From assembly GCA_029862725.1 (NCBI GenBank), contig JAOTWT010000067.1, forward strand, positions 1 through 10,393: a stretch of DNA of 10,393 nt, written 5' to 3'. The notes under the pieces are model-generated. The model was not told the DNA's origin and searched no databases. It worked only from the letters and a program-made list of their open reading frames with translations. Shown one piece after another: positions 7,180 through 10,393 of the stretch. Positions within the stretch are counted from its first letter, which is position 1. Each line of letters starts with the position of its first letter. The position numbers and the translations under genes were made by a program. The stretch is from Acidobacteriota bacterium. Its GTDB lineage: Bacteria; Acidobacteriota; Blastocatellia; Pyrinomonadales; Pyrinomonadaceae.

Positions 7180-9063
7180 ATGGGATCATATTTACTCGAA
7201 CTCAATCAGCATTCACCGGTTCTTGCGATTCTCGCGACGCTGGTGTGCGTTCTCATAATCGGGACCTCCGCACAGATCCTGGCAGAAAGGCTTCGTCTGC
7301 CTTCAACCGGTCCGCTTTTGATCGCCGGTTTGTTTTTTGGTCCTGATCTGATCGGGCTCGTTCAACCGGAAATCCTGCGGGAGCGCGACATTCTGAATCT
7401 GATCGTCCGGATCGCGGTCGCGATAATCGTCTTCGAAGGCGGACTACTATTAAATATCTACGATCTTCGGCACGCCTCTCGCGCAGTGACGGGTCTTGTC
7501 ACGGTCGGTCTCCTGATTACCACCGGCCTCGCCGGTATGCTCGCACATTTCCTAATCGGTTTGTCATGGGAGATCTCGCTTCTTTTTGGCGCCACGGTCT
7601 CGGTTACGGGTCCGACTGTGATAACCCCGATACTTCGGAAGGTCAAGGTCAACCGGCGTGTTAAATCGACCCTCGAAAGCGAATCCATAATTGCCGATCC
7701 ACTGGGCGTAATTCTTGCGGCTATTATCTTTACGGCGATAATCGACTCAGGTGACTGGACTCACATCATTGCACACGGCATGACGACGGTGGCGGCGGGT
7801 GCGGCGTCGGGAATCATGACAGGCCTCGTAATCTGGCTGCTTTCAAACCGTTTTCATCTTCTGCCGTCAAAGTTTACAAGGCTTGGGATACTTGGGAGTG
7901 CACTTGTCGCGTACACAGTCGCCGAGTTAATTGCACACGAATCGGGCGTGCTGGCTGCGGCGATCGCCGGGATCGCGGTCGGGTCGCTTGATATTCCGCA
8001 CAAGGAAGAGGTTGAAGAGTTTAAGGGAGATCTCGCCTCCATCTCAATCTCCGCGGTCTTTATTCTGTTAGCTGCGAGTCTTCGCCTTAACGACCTGATA
8101 TCGCTCGGCTGGCAGGGCCCCATGATCGTTTTGTTGATCATGTTGCTTGTCAGGCCGGTGCGGGTCTTTGTTTCGACCATCGGCTCGGAACTAAAGCGCA
8201 ATGAGAAGATATTTATCTCGCTTCTGGGGCCGCGCGGTATTGTAGCGGCGTCGGTCGCAACGTTTTTTGCACTGGAACTCGCAGATAAGGGTTACAAGGA
8301 AGGCGCCAATGTGCTCGTGACCCTCGTTTTTGCCGTAATATTAGGGACGGTCTTGATCGAGGGCTCGTGGGCGAATTGGATGTCGAGGTTTTTTAAGGTT
8401 ATGCCACGGTTAACAATTATTATCGGCGCCGACGAAACGGCGCGTCTACTCGCCGGGAAATTGATCGAAGCCGGGGAATCGGTCTCAATCGTCGATACCG
8501 ATCCTGACAATTGTGCGGAGGCGAGGCAATTAAAAGAAGCGAATGTCTACTGCGAAGACGCGACCGAAGTCGATGTCCTCCGTAAAGCGGGCGTCGGGAC
8601 CTCAAAAGCGGTGATCGTCGCAACATCGAGCGACAAGGTCAATATCCTGATCAGCCAGGTCATACGTTCGAATTTCGGCGATAAACGGATCGTCGCCCGT
8701 GCGAATACCACTTCAAACGTTTCTGCGTTCCGGGAGGCCGGAATCGAAACGATGTCGCCGGTGCAGGCTTCGGCCGCGATCCTGGAAAACATGGTACTGC
8801 GGCCAAGCCTGTTCCAACTGCTTGCCGCGACGAAACCGGAAGAGGAAAAGATCGACGAGGTCGAGGTTCGTTCGCGGCGCAGTATCGACAAGAGCCTTGC
8901 CGAGCTTCATCTTGATAATTGCCTCGTGGTTGCGCTACGCCGCCATGGCGACATGATCCAGCCGAGCGGTACGACGGTTCTTCGATACGGGGACATCCTT
9001 ACGATACTTGGGGATGAGCGTTCGCTGGAAAAAGCCAAGAAGGTCTTTGAGATTATTGATTAG
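7180..9063 (+). CDS. CPA1-type cation/proton antiporter with C-terminal TrkA/RCK domains
   Basis: The product (627 aa) is an inner-membrane sodium or potassium/proton exchanger. Residues 1-400 hold about 12-13 hydrophobic segments with family motifs: RLRLPSTGPLLIAGLFFGP (37-55), FEGGLLL (85-91), GATVSVTGPTVITPILR (137-153) and ESESIIADPLG (166-176), whose Asp173 is the likely ion-binding acid, then GPRGIVAA (350-357). Residues 409-530 form a TrkA-N (RCK) Rossmann-like domain (RLTIIIGADETARLLA, then VSIVDTDPDN). Residues 555-627 resemble a TrkA-C domain (LRYGDILTILGDE). The Rossmann glycine motif is altered (GADETA at 416-421), so nucleotide binding is uncertain. The ion cannot be told from sequence. 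The gene sits 73 bp after GH13 in the same direction. A role in supporting proton-coupled sugar uptake is possible but unproven. The ATG at 7180 has only a weak ribosome-binding site. Confidence 0.9.
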   Translation: MGSYLLELNQHSPVLAILATLVCVLIIGTSAQILAERLRLPSTGPLLIAGLFFGPDLIGLVQPEILRERDILNLIVRIAVAIIVFEGGLLLNIYDLRHASRAVTGLVTVGLLITTGLAGMLAHFLIGLSWEISLLFGATVSVTGPTVITPILRKVKVNRRVKSTLESESIIADPLGVILAAIIFTAIIDSGDWTHIIAHGMTTVAAGAASGIMTGLVIWLLSNRFHLLPSKFTRLGILGSALVAYTVAELIAHESGVLAAAIAGIAVGSLDIPHKEEVEEFKGDLASISISAVFILLAASLRLNDLISLGWQGPMIVLLIMLLVRPVRVFVSTIGSELKRNEKIFISLLGPRGIVAASVATFFALELADKGYKEGANVLVTLVFAVILGTVLIEGSWANWMSRFFKVMPRLTIIIGADETARLLAGKLIEAGESVSIVDTDPDNCAEARQLKEANVYCEDATEVDVLRKAGVGTSKAVIVATSSDKVNILISQVIRSNFGDKRIVARANTTSNVSAFREAGIETMSPVQASAAILENMVLRPSLFQLLAATKPEEEKIDEVEVRSRRSIDKSLAELHLDNCLVVALRRHGDMIQPSGTTVLRYGDILTILGDERSLEKAKKVFEIID

Positions 9064-9119
9064 GGACTCGGGACCAGGGACTGGGAATGAGGGACCGGGG
9101 AAAAGGGACAAGGGAGAGG
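9063..9119 (+). repeat. GGGAC-type heptanucleotide tandem repeat, potential G-quadruplex
   Basis: Eight runs of three or four G start at 9063, 9070, 9077, 9083, 9091, 9097, 9105 and 9112, spaced 6-8 bases, mostly as GGGAC plus one or two bases. The repeat begins at the last base of the antiporter stop codon. Four or more G3 runs with loops of 3-5 bases satisfy the usual G-quadruplex pattern on the + strand and in the mRNA. It resembles the heptanucleotide short tandem repeats known from some cyanobacteria, but any relationship is unproven. Confidence 0.85.
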
Positions 9120-9161
9120 TCGTCGACCTTCTATTAAATTGCCTCCAGCTTTAGCTGGAGG
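9117..9161 (+). other. Two adjacent hairpins downstream of the antiporter
   Basis: AGGTC-GTC-GACCT (9117-9129) is a five-base-pair hairpin. CCTCCAGCT-TT-AGCTGGAGG (9142-9161) is a perfect nine-base-pair inverted repeat. Neither is followed by a U-tract, so they are not classical intrinsic terminators. They may stabilise the 3' end of the transcript, act as a factor-assisted end, or be palindromic repeats. Confidence 0.45.
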
Positions 9162-9181
9162 AAGACCGGCGTCAAAACTTC

Positions 9182-9205
9182 AAGGAAGCTTATTCCTCTT
9201 TTTTT
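9182..9205 (+). terminator. Possible weak intrinsic terminator
   Basis: AGGAA (9183-9187), loop GCTTA and TTCCT (9193-9197) are followed by C and seven T (9199-9205). The geometry fits a rho-independent terminator for the antiporter transcript. The stem has only five pairs, two of them G-C, so efficiency is doubtful. Confidence 0.3.
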
Positions 9206-9428
9206 GAACACTAACCCTTGTGCAAGGGCAATTGAACTGTTTTAAGTATATTTTTCGTGCACTCAATCAAACTTCAACCGAAGCCATGGCATTGCGATTT
9301 CGGTCTTTCTGCACCCGCGATCGACAGATCCGAGTCCGCAATCGCTTTTAATAGCAAAGTTTAACTCAACAACCGTGCATTTTTTACCTTTTTAAAATAT
9401 ACTTTGTTCGGCTTCCGAACTTAGAATA
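9206..9428. other. Non-coding leader region before the GH15 gene
   Basis: No credible gene is present. Visible items are the inverted repeat CCCTTG-TG-CAAGGG (9215-9228), which could be a small hairpin or an operator-like dyad, an AT-rich stretch around 9379-9405 with TAAAAT (9393-9398) as a possible -10 box, and the hairpin at 9406-9420. I find no matching -35 box, so the promoter call is tentative. The region probably holds the start of a separate transcript for the GH15 gene. Confidence 0.35.
9406..9420 (+). promoter_or_regulatory. Perfect 6-bp hairpin with 3-nt loop just before the GH15 start
   Basis: GTTCGG (9406-9411), loop CTT and CCGAAC (9415-9420) form a stem ending eight bases before the ATG at 9429. 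The intervening TTAGAATA holds no Shine-Dalgarno sequence. If the TAAAAT at 9393-9398 is the -10 box, transcription would begin close to the first base of this stem, placing the hairpin at the mRNA 5' end. Size and position match the hairpin at 2005-2019 although the stem sequence differs. Confidence 0.45.
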
Positions 9429-10393
9429 ATGAAATTTAAGATAGCTTCAAAGACACTGATTCTGCTTTGTCTTTCGGGTCTTTTTGTATCGGCAGTGTCG
9501 ACGCAAGTGGCGCCTGGGGGACCGGGGGCCGACGCGCAATGGGCAAGCGCCGGCAAACAGGGCGTTGGGACATCGGCGAGTCTGGAGTCGAAGATATGGT
9601 TTACTCTCCAGGGCGGCGCTCTGACCGATGTCTATTACCCGAACGTCGCGGTCAACAACGTCCACATGCTCCAGTTTGTCGTGGTCGATCCCAAAACCAA
9701 GAAGGTCGAGACGGAGCGCGATGACGCCGACCACGAAATAAAGGTCCTGAGGCCCGATTCACTTACATTTCAGCAAATCAATACCGCCAAAAGCAGGAAA
9801 TGGAAGATCAAAAAAACATATGTGACAAATCCGTCTGGAGCATCCATCTGGTTTCGCGTTTCTTTTGAGACTAAGGATAAAGATTTGGCGCTATATCTTT
9901 ATTACGACCCATCATTGGCGAATAGCGGAATGGGCGATACGGCGACAGTCGAGACAGCATGGATCGCCGAAAAGGTAACGACAATCGATTCGAGTGGGAG
10001 ACGGAAGAAGGTCACGAAAGGCGGCGCAGACACTGGCGAACGCGTAATCGCCTCGTTCGAAAAAAACATTTGGTCACTGATCTCTGTGTTCGGATCGAGT
10101 ACAAGTCAGCATTCGGCGGGTTTTGTGGGCGAGAATGATGGGCTTTTTCAGCTGCGAACAGGAGGGAGGTTGTTTCAACGCTACGAATTGGCAAGGAATG
10201 GGAATATAGCGCAAATCGCTAGGATCGACAGCCCCGGAAAATTCGATGTCGCACTCTCGTTTGGCAAAAACCTTACGGAGGTGTTTCAGGAATTTGAATC
10301 GGAAAAAGGCATCAGTTTTGAGAAAGCCCACGCGGCATACGAAAAAGGCTGGGCAGATTATGTCTCAACCCTCCCTAGGGTCGATTCGAAATA
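9429..10393 (+). CDS. Secreted GH15 glucoamylase/glucodextranase, N-terminal part (cut by window end)
   Basis: An open frame of 321 codons runs to the window edge without a stop. Residues 1-25 form a signal peptide (KTLILLCLSGLFVSAVS). The mature part begins with VAPGGPGADAQWASAGKQG, then VGTSASLESKIWFTLQGG and LTDVYYPNVAVNNVHMLQFV (about 46-83). This matches the N-terminal beta-domain of bacterial glucodextranases and glucoamylases (Glucodextran_N type), where the 'K-W-F-T ... G-x-L-T-x-V-Y-Y-P' motif is characteristic. These enzymes release glucose from non-reducing ends of alpha-glucans. The visible 321 residues cover the beta-domain and the linker into the helical (alpha/alpha)6 catalytic domain, beginning about AHAAYEKGWADYV (304-316). 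The catalytic glutamates lie beyond the window. The ATG at 9429 gives a clean signal peptide but lacks a Shine-Dalgarno site. It follows a 365-bp gap, so it probably has its own promoter. Confidence 0.88.
   Translation, partial: MKFKIASKTLILLCLSGLFVSAVSTQVAPGGPGADAQWASAGKQGVGTSASLESKIWFTLQGGALTDVYYPNVAVNNVHMLQFVVVDPKTKKVETERDDADHEIKVLRPDSLTFQQINTAKSRKWKIKKTYVTNPSGASIWFRVSFETKDKDLALYLYYDPSLANSGMGDTATVETAWIAEKVTTIDSSGRRKKVTKGGADTGERVIASFEKNIWSLISVFGSSTSQHSAGFVGENDGLFQLRTGGRLFQRYELARNGNIAQIARIDSPGKFDVALSFGKNLTEVFQEFESEKGISFEKAHAAYEKGWADYVSTLPRVDSK

Noticed and set aside
6084..7205. 373-codon open frame on the minus strand
   Set aside because: It is antisense to the GH13 gene at 5727-7106, which has all four catalytic motifs. 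The translation shows no recognisable motif and is explained by the codon bias of the real gene.

Overview
The window looks like an alpha-glucan (starch, glycogen or maltodextrin) utilisation locus from a Gram-negative-type bacterium. All genes are on the + strand. The content (SusA-like secreted amylase, glucodextranase-type GH15, SLC45-like sugar transporter), the mid-range GC and the palindromic intergenic repeats suggest Acidobacteriota, perhaps Blastocatellia. That placement is inference from overall style; no marker gene is present.

Layout. 1-261 is the 3' end of a gene whose product ends in a beta-sandwich resembling the C-terminal domain of amylase-type glycosidases. 290-1825 is malQ (GH77 4-alpha-glucanotransferase). 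1826-2028 holds a degenerate palindromic element and a hairpin just before the next start. 2029-3924 is a secreted cyclomaltodextrinase/neopullulanase-like GH13 enzyme. 3925-4363 is dominated by a 130-bp, stem-loop-rich unit repeated about 2.5 times. 4364-5698 is a major facilitator sugar transporter of the SLC45/sucrose-porter type. 5727-7106 is a second exported GH13 enzyme, 28 bp downstream and probably co-transcribed. 7180-9063 is a CPA1-type cation/proton antiporter with a C-terminal TrkA/RCK module. 9064-9428 is non-coding, with a GGGAC-type heptad repeat and several dyads. 9429-10393 is the 5' part of a secreted GH15 glucoamylase/glucodextranase, cut by the window end.

Inferred logic: exported GH13 and GH15 enzymes cut alpha-glucans outside the cytoplasmic membrane. 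The MFS carrier imports maltose or short maltodextrins, and cytosolic MalQ disproportionates them. No SusC/SusD pair, maltose ABC transporter, transcription regulator, RNA gene or transposase is visible. The most unusual non-coding features are the 130-bp tandem hairpin array and the small hairpins that end 8-9 nt before the start codons of two of the secreted enzymes.
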